Shown here: positions 1 to 11,675 of the stretch, piece after piece
Position numbering within the stretch: the stretch's first letter is position 1
Layout: each line of letters opens with the position of its first letter
The notes under the pieces: model-generated
The model's database searches: none
Told to the model about the DNA's origin: nothing
Seen by the model: the letters and a program-made list of their open reading frames with translations, nothing else
Program-made: the position numbers and the translations under genes
Origin: Balaenoptera acutorostrata
Taxonomy: Eukaryota; Chordata; Mammalia; Artiodactyla; Balaenopteridae
Assembly: GCF_949987535.1 (NCBI RefSeq)
Contig: NC_080080.1
Span: 61,277,506-61,341,505 of the forward strand
Length of the DNA: 64,000 bases
Direction: 5' to 3'

Positions 1-1610
1 GTGAAGGTAATCTTTGAACAAGTAAGGATAAAGGTGAAATTAAAGATCTTAAAAATCAATTAACTGGTCAAATCACGTATCCTTTTTTAATGTTTCATAC
101 TAATAATTATCTATTACTGACAAAAACGTAAGGAAGCAAAGATTTTTAATTTAAATTTTCATAAACAAGTATAGGGTCTTCGACGGTAATGCTTAAACTG
201 TCATATCCTCTGCAATTAACTCTGCTGAAAATCCAATCTCTTTTCATGGTTTTTAACACTCAAATTAAGGACACATTCCTTAGACAACCCAGCAGTAGAA
301 CTGAAACCAGTCAAAATAATTTAAGAGAATGCTACTTATTTCAAAGATATTGTTAAAAGTCTATCATATTGTGTATATATGTGTATATATATAGGTATAT
401 ATAATAGATTAAGACCACTTACAATCAACAAATTTGATTGAGCACAAATTTAAGAAATACAGTATACAGAAATATTGTTTTCTCTCTAAAATGTCAGTTT
501 ATAGCTCTTTTATGGTTTGGATCAGGCTACGTCACTCTAAACCAACTTTTTAACAAAGAGTAACCACAGTAGCAAATGAAATATTTTAAAATAATAAATA
601 AAGCAACATCATATATGTGATATAAAAAAATTAAAAGTTCTTGAGCAAATGAATACACCAAAATTGTTTTCAGTCTGAAGTGTTTTGATACCCCTGAAAA
701 TCAGGTTAACTTCATGCAGGATTATTAGGACCCATTTGGATATTTCACATACTTGTACTGAATGTCCTTTGTAGTATCAGAACTGGATGATATGTATTAT
801 ATTGAATATTTTACACCCACTAAAGGGAAAAAAAACCCAAAACCTCCCACTATTCAGCAGGAGGTAGGCAGTATGTTAACTAATCTCTAAGTGACTCTTG
901 ATCAGAATGGAGCTTCGTTAAGAGGCTCTCAATGGGAGAGGTTGTTGCCCTCTTCTCTAAGAGGGCCCAGCTGCATAGTTATTTTATGTCTATTTTAGTA
1001 GAACTCTGAAGAAAACCAAGCTATGAATACAATAAATGTCCAATGTATCTGGCCAGTTCATTGAAGTGTCAAACTGTAAAACTGTAGAATCCAGTTAAGA
1101 TACTTCTAAGGTATACCTTGCGAAAGAATTATTTTTCTTTAAGAATATTAGCAGTCCATGTTACTAGAACATTGTGAAAATGTGTCACAGTAAGTCATAC
1201 AATTTGGGGCTATGGAGATATGAAAAAGAATATTGAATGTCATGTAGGGTTAAATACAAAAGGCTGAATCAAGATAGCATTTCAGTAGAATTCAACTTAT
1301 TACATAAAATACAAAGTAGCAGCCAAAATGTTATATATGATATGATATATGACTAATTGATATTTTGTGCCCATCCTCCTCTTTCTTCTTCCCTTTGTTA
1401 TTTGCCAACTTTCCTTAAAATCTATAGTCTTTTGAATAAATATTTTTAGTACCCTATCTTCAGTCTTAAAATAATCCAACTGCTTTTTCTTAAGATACTT
1501 TGGATATTTCACTGTAACCTTCCTATTATAGAGCACTATATTTATTTTCCTCTCTGTGTTCTTTGAAAATATTATTGCTTCTAGAATGTGTTCACTTTGT
1601 ATGTTTACCT
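1..1610. other. Unique AT-rich DNA, no gene seen
   Basis: No coding signature or recognisable repeat. Only short alternating TG/TA runs near 368-403 stand out. Open frames here are short and in random AT-rich context. A decayed repeat below visual recognition cannot be excluded. Confidence 0.6.
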
Positions 1611-1780
1611 CAGTGGTTCTCAACATGGGCTGCACGTTATTATCAATCAAGGACCCTAAAAACTGTCTCTTCATGGGCCCCAGATTTATTCCATTATTTC
1701 ATTGTGATAGGATGGGTCTTAAGGAATTTTTTAAAGTTCACCAGTTGATTCTAATGTTCAGCCAGAATTACAAACCACTG
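1611..1780 (+). mobile_element. MER5A-like non-autonomous hAT-Charlie DNA transposon
   Basis: The left end reads cagtggttctcaacatgggc and the right end finishes in aaaccactg, the expected terminal inverted repeats of MER5A. The interior keeps the 'gattctaatgttcagcc' motif near 1747-1763. Its 170 bp are close to the usual length of about 189 bp. No matching 8-bp target duplication remains, as expected for an old copy. Confidence 0.85.
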
Positions 1781-4700
1781 AGCAACCAAATCCCACACAC
1801 TCTTGAAGATCTAGGACAATCAAACCAGCAGGTTATGTAGCCTTGCATGATCACAGCTTCTCAAGGAAAGATCCTTTTCTTCCAACCAATAGCACTTATG
1901 TCCCATTCTACATATACAGTTTTCAGTACACACCATTTTAGACTTTTGATTTTTGTAAGCATATTAGCTTGACTTATTTTTCCTGCTTTCTTGTAAAATC
2001 TTGTGATCAGATATTATGTTTTATTCATCTTTGGTTGAATCTGTGCCTTGTACTCTTTAAATGAAAGTAAGTTTTTTTTTTTTTTTACATCAGTGTAATT
2101 AACTAATGTATTACCCACAACTAAATATTTTCTAGGTCCCATAAAAGTAAATACTCTTGTGCTATTATCTCCAAATGTAATTCATCATGAATTATTAGTC
2201 AAATGAGAAGTGAACTCTTAAATACATATGCAAAAGTAAATATTTAGAGATGTGTGTATTCATATGAAGATTAATAATAAGAAAAAAATTTTAAAAAGGA
2301 ACATCTCCAAGCCAATACATCTTTTCATTTTATAAAAGGAACAAAATGAAAAAGGTTGCCAGACTCTTTATCTTTTTAAGGGTATATACACAGTTGTGTT
2401 TTTCTCTAAATTCTCCATTCTTTGAATAATATTTGGGCCAAAATTCAATGGATTTGAAAAATTAAATAATGAAGCTAGTTTGTGTGTCCTAGAAACAAAC
2501 ATATTTAAGATATTGTATCATGGAGTTAGACTAGAAGCAAATTTAATTTTCCATTGTAACAATTAGGGAATGGTCAGAAAAAACACAATCACAGAGATTA
2601 TAACAACTTTTTCCCTGAATAGCAGCTCCAGCAATGTGGGGAACTATTTGTATAAAGTGGTTTAAATATATTCTTTATGGTTAAACTACTTAATGATTGG
2701 CCTAGATTTTCCTTTCAAGATAATAAATTTTAACAGACCAGCTATGATTTATGGAACAGAATTATCAGAAAAATAAGATAAAAACTCAACTTCAACCTAT
2801 AATGTGCGCCACACACTTTGTTAAAGTGGCTTTCTTTGATGGAGTAGAATAAGTTTTATACCATGCTTATTCTGAGTTGTTGCTATGGTAACAATGTATG
2901 TCTTGTAAAACTGTAAACAATTGTGTAAAATGGTTAAATAGAGCACATGTTTATAGCTGTACCAGTCAGTTCAAATGTATACACACTCCATTTTTAACAT
3001 TATCTTTACAAAGAAATATTTATTCATTTCAGATGGATGCTCAAACCTTCTTCCAAAAGATTATGGCTATTTGTGTGTGGGTACATGGTGTGTAATTGGA
3101 GGAAAGTAACTTTTCTTTCCATTTTCCAAAACATAAAATGAAATGATTATAATACAGACAACTAGAATCCACAGTTCATCCATATAATTATTATGAGTAG
3201 TCTATGAAAACATGCCAAGAGCTTTTCTAAGAATTAGGCCCTCAGGTATAAAGATTAGCATGGTTAAATTGACTGCTGGCGATTTCAACAACCTCTAAAG
3301 GCTCTGCATAAAATCCACTGACAATGAAAAATTTTCATTAAAAAAATGTGCTGCCATGGGCAATCCTTGCTAACCAATTTATAGTCTCTATTTTTATAGG
3401 AGTTTGGAAGAAAACGCTTTTAAATCAGCCAAACAAAACTCCCTGAATTTGTTATAGATTAATACATGATGACTTTGCCACCATAAAAAGACAGAAATTA
3501 TAGGAAATCAGAGGGCATACATCTACTACATGTATGGAGATCTGCCTATGAGTTTGAATTGGAGAATGATGTTTTTGTGGTGTCCTATATGCTAAATCCC
3601 TGAATGAGACAGTGGAATGCGGGGCTAAGGTTCCTGTTGTCTAAGAAGTTTCATTCCCAAGGAAAATTTAACCTGAAAAAGCCCTTATAAGACCACTGCT
3701 AATTGTTTGTAGCAACATTACAGTCATCTTAGATACTCATATGTTTAAAATGAGATACAGAAATAGTAACTGTATGTATCAATAGATTTGCTTACTCATC
3801 TAATAAGCATCTTTTCTAACCAGCAATACATAACCATTGTCACATTTGGGTCTCCTATGGAACTTAGAAAGTACGATTCACCAAAGAATGCCCTAAATCT
3901 GGTGATACATTTTTTTTTAAATTTAAAAAGTAAGTAAACCATTTTTTTTCCATTTTCTATAGTGATTTTCATTTATCCTATTTGATAGGCTAGATACGCA
4001 AATTAAGAGCAATGGATAAAATTAAAACGTAAGCATGTGAAACAGAAGTCAAAACCACAGATTTTTCTAACTAGAATGAGAAAAATGAGAATGGAAGAAC
4101 TTATGTGTTGTGCTGTTTCTTCAAGGAAAGGTGCACTCTGATTGTGGCTACGTGTATTAAATACCCAGATGTTTAATTCCGCCATTATGGCATATGAAAG
4201 ATGCCATTTTATTATTCTCAGAAAATGTTTACTTTGTTTCGGCTATCTTTCAAATACCAACACTGAATTAAAATTACAGAAACAACTAAGTAAATTTAAG
4301 AGAAAATTCCTGTTGCAGAAATTGCAACTATATCATTTAGCTGTTTAAAATCTCAAAAAAAAAAAAAAAATCTTCAGAACTTTTCCAAGTCAGAAACCAA
4401 GGGTTTGTAATTACCTTAAGCAGTATAATGATGTAACAAATATAAAGAGACAATATCTGTAAATATCTCAGACTAGTATATGCATAATAATAAGCAACAG
4501 ACTTTTATAAAGAATAATTTATACCAGAACAAAGATTGTGTTTTCAATAGTTATAAGATTAGCAGATGAATCAAAACACAGTAGCATATATATCTTTATA
4601 TTAGCAAAACATTCAACACTATGTTTCATAAAATTTTGACTGTGAAATTAAATCAAAAAGCCAGCTAGCAATATGAATGTTTTCACATGTGCTGAAACTA

Positions 4701-5050
4701 AATGCTACAAAAACGTTCCTACAGACAATAACTTTTCTTTCGGTAGGGAGTTTCCTGCCATAAAAATAAATAAATAAAAAATAAAGAAAAAATAAAATTC
4801 AACTTCTGTATGTGAGTTAACCACGTACTAATATATTTGAGGGAAATTAGGAGAATGTAAAGGAACTGAGGAAGTGCAACACAAAACCTGAGGAGATACA
4901 GCTGTGGATCCCCTGTTGTCCCATGGCCTCCCATACATACAAGATTAGAAAGTCCTCTGCACACTAGAGAAAGAAGCAACATACATTCTACAAATCAAAA
5001 GGAAATTTATAACATCTGGGCTATCAGTGTTTCTCAATTCTATTATTGTA
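1781..5050. other. Unique AT-rich DNA, no gene seen
   Basis: Contains only homopolymer runs (for example a T run near 2073-2085 and an A run near 4355-4370). No codon-level conservation, splice-flanked open frame or recognised repeat was seen. Confidence 0.55.
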
Positions 5051-5054
5051 ATAG

Positions 5055-5185
5055 ATTTGATACATTTAACAAATATCAATTGAGCAGAAATCGTGTGCCA
5101 CGTCCAGTTCTAAACACTGGAAATAAAGCAGTATATAAAACATATACTCTCCCTCCTACTTGTGGAGATTATAGTCTAAAAAAAA
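5055..5185 (-). mobile_element. L2 LINE, 3'-end fragment
   Basis: On the + strand it reads like the reverse complement of the L2 3' end: an 'aacaaatatcaattgagca' stretch, then 'cgtgtgccac', 'ttctaaacactggaaataaa', and 'tgtggagattatagtcta'. These correspond to the L2 tail (next to 'caataaatgtttgttga') read backwards. Old and diverged. It probably belongs to the same element as the L2 pieces at 5570-6500. Confidence 0.7.
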
Positions 5186-5291
5186 AAAACAAAAGAAAAA
5201 CCCAAAAACTAAAATCTAAACTCTAAACTCTAAATTGATGAGCTAATGGGACAGATATCAGATGGGTTGTGTGAAATGGGATTTCAAAAAC

Positions 5292-5339
5292 AAAATATGA
5301 ACTATTCACTCAAACATAAAATATGAACTGTTCACTCAA
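5292..5339. repeat. Short tandem duplication, period 26 bp
   Basis: Two adjacent copies of a 26-bp unit starting aaaatatgaact at 5292 and 5318, differing by one base (attcactc versus gttcactc). Just upstream, a (ctctaaa)-like run lies at about 5214-5235. Confidence 0.85.
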
Positions 5340-5569
5340 TAGTGTTAGTGATAATACTGCATAATTCTGGCATCATGTCTTTATTTTACATTCCTGCAAC
5401 TCAAGCAAATTTGGCACCAATTATCGACAATAAAAAAAACACAGAAGAAGCACATGGACTTTTGAAAATAATGATGACTGGTGTATTAGATTTTGGTTCA
5501 ACCAGCACTTCTTGGGTGTGTATCAGACTCTGAGCTAAGAACTAGCCACAAAGCATAATGGTTACCACA

Positions 5570-6500
5570 TAGTTTCTGTTCTCAAAGACTCTTAAGTCTT
5601 CAGAGATAAATTAATAATTTAAAATAATGTGATGAATGTTAAGAAAGAAACAAGGAGTGATGGACTATGGAGTAGGGGAAATAGGACAAACATGCAGAGG
5701 AAGATCTTCTACAAGCAAAGATGCCTCTTAGTAAGTGATAACTAAGCAAAAGGTTTTGGAACAGGAATTTTATGTGTAGAACAAAATATAAATGAAAGTA
5801 CAGAACAATAGTACGTGTGGATGAGGTCTTAGAGTTCTGTGTAACTAGGTCATTAAACATAGTTCAGGAAAATGAGGCAGATTTAGCTTACAGCTTAAGT
5901 CATAGATTTTTCCATCCTGAGAAATTTGGTATTTATTCTAAGAATAATGGAGAATTGTCAAAGTGCCTTAATAACTGAAATATCATAGTCCTATTTGTTT
6001 TTTTTTTTTTTAAAGCTGATATTTAACATTGATAGCCAACAAGGACCTACTGTATAGCACAGGGAACTCTGCTCAATACTCTGTAATAACCTAAATAGGA
6101 AAAGAATTTGAAAAAGAATAGATACATGTATATGTATAGCTGAATTATTTTGCTGTACCCCTGAAACTAACACAACATTGTTAATCACCTATACTCCAAT
6201 ACAGAATAAAAATTAAAAAAAAAAAGAAAAGCATGACACATTGAGCTCAGAAACCTAGTGGCTCAGGAAGAGATGGTAAAGTGTTGGCTTCAGGAATGGG
6301 TAGTGGTGGTAGAGAAAGGGCATATACTAGATATGTATTTAGAAGGTAAAATCGATTGGAAGTAGTGATGAATTATATCTGGGACTGGAGAGGAGGAAAT
6401 GTGAGAAACTTCCTAAAATTTTGCCCTGGATTAGCTAAGAATCAGCTTTAGCTGTGATAAGCTTTGGGTAGTTGAGGGTAATGAGTTACAATTTAAGCAT
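5570..6500 (-). mobile_element. L2 LINE fragment, split by an L1 tail
   Basis: The flanks of the L1 tail at 6013-6226 resemble antisense L2: 'ggtatttattctaagaataatggagaattg' near 5929-5958 on the left and 'ggcttcaggaatgggtagtgg' near 6286-6306 on the right. These match the order found in antisense L2 ORF2 and 3' sequence. Heavily decayed, so boundaries are approximate and no protein can be read. Confidence 0.5.
6013..6226 (+). mobile_element. 5'-truncated L1, 3'-UTR tail with poly(A)
   Basis: Contains the cetartiodactyl L1 3'-end signature: 'cctactgtatagcacaggga', 'actctgtaataacctaa', 'tgaaactaacacaacattg', then an A-rich tail (about 6204-6232). About 200 bp survive, so the copy is strongly 5' truncated. 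It sits inside the older L2. No convincing target duplication was found by eye. Confidence 0.9.
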
Positions 6501-8124
6501 GTTACATTTTTGATAACCTGTAGGATATTGAGAAGAATATGGACCCCACCCCCCATCTTGAGTAATTGATTCTACCTAGTTACATTCTACCTCATCATCT
6601 ACTTCATTCCCTCAAGAATAAATCTTGAGATTGATCTGGAGGTTTAGTGACAACAGTACAGGAGAGTGTCCTGAGAGCACTGATGCGGTCAGCCATGTGT
6701 GTCTGCTGGGTAAGGAAAGACATGAAACCATGACCAAGAAGCAATAGAGTAAATGATACACACATATTTATAATTTATTTCTTAATTTTTCTCTCCACTA
6801 AGACAAATATCTTAGTCTCTAAATATTTATAGATTAATGAATCATAGGTTATGAATTAACATTTTAAGTCACCTCACTGTGATTAATTATGTTCAATGCT
6901 ATTGTCAGGACTAAATTATTCAATATGTGTAAACTTCAAAGAGCACTCCCCCAATCAATTGAAGTAAAGTGAAGGTATTCATATCTGTACATTCAGAATT
7001 TCAAATATCTAAAAAACATCTATTTCCGTGGTGAATCCTGACTTAATTAATAGAATAATTATTTTTAATAAAGCCATTGAAGACTTAAAACAGTATAGTT
7101 ACGTGCACATTTTTAAAAGTAAGGCATACGTGAAATTAAAATTTTGAAGAGCACCTTCTTAAAAATATTCTTCATAATTAAATTGTTCAAATATATATGT
7201 ATGTATATACATATATATAGTTTCCTGATTGTTATGAAATGAGAAATATCTGAAAAATCAACTCTTTGCATACAGTAGGTCTGTCCCTTCATTGTTAACA
7301 CTGACCTATTTCAAAGAACTGTGTTTATCATTTGTCAGGATGTCTTGCCACTATAGAATATACAAAAAAAGTGATGTTTATACCAATAATATGTAGAATG
7401 CTTACATACATGCCCTGATGCTAAATTTCATGAGAAATTTTTCTTAGATTTAGGAAGATATATGAGCTAAATGCTATGCTATGAGCTAGCTAATAAACTG
7501 AGCCAATAAAATTTAATATCAAAAAACATTTAAAAAGATAGATATTTTTGTAATAAAGAAAACCTGAGGTCAAGGGTGAAAACCAAATAAATATTAACAA
7601 TCAGAAACTGTAAATTTATAAAAATTGTAAACCCAAACTCGAATTCATTACACAATACAACCAATAGACAGTAATGCTTTGTAAAAGTAGAAAATGAACT
7701 ACAAGTGGCTCGTCTGAAAAATCTCAAGTGGAAGAAATGACCTGAGGCTGATTACCATGGCAGCTATGGCTCTGGTTGAATGAGCTCTAATTTGACCCTC
7801 AAGTGACAATTTCACCGAAGAACAACAATGTGGAATACATAAGGACAGCCATTTCAACACAATGCTTTCAGAGGTGGGTTGACCTAATGTCAATGTCAAA
7901 AGTGGGAAGAAATTGAATGGATTTTCTAAAGAGTGAAAAATCAAGAAACACTAGGATTTATCTTATCAGTAGCCAGCCAAGAATCTTCGATAGAGAAAGC
8001 AAATGTGAACTGAACTGGTATATTCAAAGCAAACATAGTGGGTATGTGTTATTACCTAAGATTATGTAAACACAAAAACTCAGTAAATGTGAAAATGGAT
8101 AAACTGATTTAAGTTACTTCATAT
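6501..8124. other. Unique AT-rich DNA, no gene seen
   Basis: No recognised repeat or gene. A short TA/TG palindrome-like run lies at 7190-7220. The 7690-7950 stretch is slightly richer in GC and has no assignment. Confidence 0.5.
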
Positions 8125-8240
8125 AAATTTGTGTAATGTACCATGTGCAAAGCATTGTATGATCTTACATAATATTACTATTTGTGTTCCATAATTTTAA
8201 TTACACAATTCTGAAACTGAGGTTACAGTTAATACAATGA
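8125..8240 (+). mobile_element. MIR-like SINE fragment
   Basis: The core order is MIR-like: 'taccatgtgcaaagcattgt', then 'ttaattacacaattctgaaactgaggttacag', matching the central MIR region followed by 'acagatgaggaaactgaggc'. Strongly diverged. Confidence 0.5.
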
Positions 8241-9084
8241 TCCACATTTTGCCCAAACACACCTTACCCCATCTTCAAACTTACTCTTCCTTCCGGGACT
8301 ACATCCTCTCCCTTCTCTTCAATTAATGAAAAATGTCCTATTCTTCATTTGTAGTACATATCCAACTTCTCTGTGATTTTTTTTTTCTGAATTTCTATTT
8401 TATTTATTTGTATGACAATAAAATAACTTTATTTCTCCATTTAAATTTTACATGCTACTAGGAGTTTAGAGACATTTGGGAATCCTGGAAGCTGTATGAT
8501 TTTGTTGTTGTGATTTTATTTAACAACAATTTAAAATTAATATAAGCATATTATGGATCATGACCATTTTCAAGCTGCGGCCACTCAATTTTAATCAACT
8601 ATATTTATATGGAGACCTAATTTTAATTTTACAAATATTAAAAAATGATATAATAAAAATAATTTGTGTCAGTAGGGGAAAATCTGAAAGTTTTTTATTT
8701 ATTTAAGAACAAGAGAACCTACTGTATGTGAAATCTACTAATTTTTTTAATTAAATACTGATTTAATATCCAGTTATTTACAGAAGTAGTTACTTTTAAA
8801 AATGTCTCTTTTCATCATAGCTGGGTTATAAAACACTAAAGAAAAATACATCTTTGCATTACTTAACATATTCAGTAATTTGTTCACATACAAAAGTCCC
8901 TCAATTAATACTTATTGAATAATTGATTACATACTCACCCCCCCAAAATTATACCCACCTTCAAAACCTTTATCATCCTTAAGTTAGCATCTATTGATAA
9001 CTTTTACAAAGTGTCATGACTAAAATGTTGCATATGTCCATTTGTTTAGCATATCTGAAAAGAAAAAAATAATCAAACATACAA
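8241..9084. other. Unique AT-rich DNA, no gene seen
   Basis: No recognisable feature. Includes a pyrimidine-rich stretch near 8270-8330 and a C run near 8937-8943. Confidence 0.5.
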
Positions 9085-9485
9085 ACCTTGTAGTGGATGT
9101 TATTGGTGCCTCTGCCCTTTAGTTGGGAGACACTTACTCCCCAACTGCTGTGAGTGTTGGCTAATAGCAGTGAGAGCTGCTTTCCCTGAGAATTGCCCTC
9201 ACCCAATGGGAACTTCCCCTTACTTCAGTAACTGGCTGTCAGTGGGATGCAAAAGGTTGGGTCATTCCCTCGAGAGAAACCAACTCCATAGTGTAGCTGT
9301 GCTCCAGAAATTCCTTGGGTTCAGACTCCAGTTAATCTCCAAATGAGATGATGTCTTTGTTTAGCTCATTCCCTGCCCTATCTTGTTTCCCTCACTCCTT
9401 TTCTTCTGAGAGAACTCTCTCAATAAAATACTTGAACAGGAATCTCAGTTTCAGCCTGTGCTTCTAGAGAACCTGATCTAACACA
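9085..9485 (+). mobile_element. Probable ancient ERVL-type LTR fragment
   Basis: The 3' part looks like an LTR R/U5 region. A polyadenylation signal (caataaaa, about 9421) is followed by 'gaatctcagtttcagcc', 'tgtgcttctagagaacctga' and a terminal 'ctaacaca'. This is the arrangement I associate with LTR16/LTR33-type ERVL LTRs. The 5' boundary is uncertain. No internal viral region was seen. The family name is tentative. Confidence 0.5.
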
Positions 9486-9803
9486 ATTATTGAGAAAGAC
9501 AGTCATCCCCTTCAGAAAGAATGTCATACCCTTCAGAAAGAATATGAAATAACTAACATATTACTAACAAACATACTTCAAACTGAGTATTAAGATACTG
9601 AAAAAAAAGAAGAATATGTATTTTCCTTAATAGGTAAAACAAAACCATTAATTTTTCACTATTTGAAGGTAACTAATGCTTGAAAATCTCTGCCTTCTTA
9701 TTCAAATACAATTCCTCACCCTCAGTGCTACAAATCCTGCATTACAGAGACAAAAGAACAGCTCCCAGTCCCTGTTTTAAAAGAGTAAAACTGTATTTCA
9801 TTG

Positions 9804-10406
9804 TGTATTAATTACCTATTTATGTAAAACAAATTACCACAAAATTTGGCAACTCAAAACAACACATTTCTTACCTTATAGTTGTTGTGGGTCAGAAATC
9901 TGGGTATGATTTACCTAGGTGTTCTGCCTGAGGGTCTCTCACAAAGTTGCAATCAAGGTGTCAAACCAGAGTCTCATCTGAAGGCCCAACTGGTGAAGGA
10001 TCCATTTCCAAACTAAGTGGTTGTTGGCAGAAATCAGTTTCCCACCAGCTACTGGTCAGAAGCCTACTCCAGTTCCTTGCCATTTAGGCCTAGCTTCATC
10101 AAAGTGTGCAAGGCAAAAAAGCAATGGAGAGAATCTGCTACCAATATGGAAGTTACAATCTTTTGTAAGATATTGGGTTAGCCAAAACGTTTGTTCAGGT
10201 ATTTATAAGATGTTACAGAAAAACCCGAATGAAATTTTTGACCAAGCCAAATAATTAGCTAATTATGGAACTAAAATCCCATCTACTTACTAAATTCTAC
10301 TGGCCACGAGGATCTGTTCATACTTTAGGGATGCAGATTGTCAAAGAGCATGAGTACCAGGAGGTGAGGTTTGTTGAGAACTATCTTAGAAGTTTGCCTA
10401 CTACCA
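9804..10406 (-). mobile_element. MLT1-class MaLR LTR, carrying a mariner MITE
   Basis: Antisense MLT1 LTR. It begins tgtattaattacctattta, has 'aacaaattaccacaaaattt', 'ctcacaaagttgcaatcaag' and 'gtctcatctgaaggcccaac'. It ends 'gagtaccaggaggtgagg...cttagaagtttgcctacta', the mirror of the MLT1 start (TGT(A/G)GTAGGC...). Without the 83-bp MITE inside it is about 520 bp, a plausible full LTR. It is non-coding. Confidence 0.85.
10171..10253. mobile_element. Mariner-derived MITE (cetartiodactyl type)
   Basis: An 80-bp hairpin-like element with terminal inverted repeats: left 'ttgggttagccaaaacg', right 'tttttgaccaagccaa', with 'ttacagaaaaacccgaatga' in the right arm pairing with 'cgtttgttcaggta' on the left. 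Flanking TA dinucleotides fit mariner insertion. It interrupts the MLT1 LTR sequence, so it is younger than that LTR. No transposase is encoded. This family is common in even-toed ungulates. Confidence 0.9.
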
Positions 10407-11254
10407 TGGGAACAGAAATATTTTTTTCTTCTAGTAGTCAGATTTCTAAACGTCTTTTTCTTTTCTTTTTTTAAGTGTTCACTTCACTTTCACTAAAATA
10501 AGGAAAATACCACCCAAATACACTGTAACAAATGTGTCCCTAGAGAGTTGAACACTTGTGGTCTGGCCAGATTTATATTCTAAAGTGGTTTCTTACCACC
10601 AAAAATAAAGGTGGAATATGAAGGAAAAGGATAAAAGTTATATCAATGGCTGAATTCTGTTTACTTTTTTTAATCTGGACACAATGGATGTTAATGAAGT
10701 TGCAGTTAATGCAATAGAGATGAAGAATGAAGCCAAAGTAATTTTTTTCTCAAACTTGTATCCAATTATGTCACTGATTTTCCTTTAACCCTTTGTAGCA
10801 TCTGACAACTCTGAGAATTAAACTCATCAGTTCCCCATGCTCTGCATAGTCCCTGACTGATTTGACTCCCACTGCACTCTAAACTTGCTTCCTGACTCAC
10901 CCCTACTCCATACCTGCCTTGTTCCAATTCACAGGAGCTATCTTTAAGCCCCCATGACCTGAAAAAACTTTGGATGTATTTACTTTTACCTTTGCATGAA
11001 AGCATTTTCTTCATATTTCACCTAGTAGGCCCACCCCAAATTACTATATTCTCACTAATAGCAAGTCACTATCACCTGCTTCTTTGAGAATTAGACTCAG
11101 CCAAGCAGGAGACTTCAAACTTTCCTCCTCTCCCTTCCTGTCCTTCTCTTCCAGACCTGAACCAGTGGTCTATTTGCTCTAGGATACAACAGGCTTAATT
11201 GGCTCTCCTTCAAAGAGACATGTGTAGATGCACATCATTCTTTCATTGTTGGTA
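10407..11254. other. Unassigned DNA, no gene seen
   Basis: No recognised repeat. The 10770-11200 part is pyrimidine-rich and less AT-rich than its surroundings and may be a decayed element. No open frame looks coding. Confidence 0.5.
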
Positions 11255-11415
11255 TCATTTTTATAATTATTTATTCATTTTCTTACTTGTCCTTGTCTAC
11301 TTCTCTCATTTGCCCGATGGCTCTCCAAAGGGGATAGGAACCCTATCTTTCTTAATCATTGTTTAAACTACAAAGACTCATGAAGTGCCTAGTTCATAGT
11401 AAGCTTTCAATACAC
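11255..11415 (+). mobile_element. L2 LINE, 3'-end fragment
   Basis: Matches the sense L2 3' end in order: 'ttcttacttgtccttgtcta', then 'aaaggggataggaaccctat', then 'gtgcctagttcatagtaagc' followed by 'tttcaatacac'. This mirrors the L2 pattern of 'gcctagcacatagtaggcgctcaataaa'. Diverged. Confidence 0.6.
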
Positions 11416-11519
11416 AGATTTTGTTTATATTAAGAATGACAAATTAATTACTTAATTGATTAAAACTGAAGAGACTTCTTTGGGCCCTGGTTAAATTTAA
11501 ACCATGGCATGTCTTGTCT

Positions 11520-11675
11520 GTTTTGGATCCCTTGTGTCTAGAGATACACTATGTCCTAGTTTGTACAGGAAGAGTCCCAGTTTATACCTGGGTCCCTGTG
11601 TAATTACGAATAGCTTCCCTTTTTATTTTCAAAAGTGTTTTGGTTTGAGTGATAAATTACATGGTCATCTTATTT
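11520..11675 (-). mobile_element. Old DNA-transposon fragment (family not named)
   Basis: Carries the recurrent mammalian motif set 'tgtcctagtttgtacaggaa', 'gagtcccagtttatacctgg', 'tttcaaaagtgttttggttt' and 'aattacatggtcatct', which I recognise as an interspersed non-autonomous element whose ends resemble ggtgaccata. I cannot name it with certainty. Confidence 0.5.

Noticed and set aside
1300..1674. 124-codon - strand frame
   Set aside because: No motif; AT-rich composition; its end overlaps the MER5A element.
5207..5236. Interstitial telomere-like (ctctaaa)n run
   Set aside because: Only about three degenerate 7-base units, not the vertebrate TTAGGG repeat.
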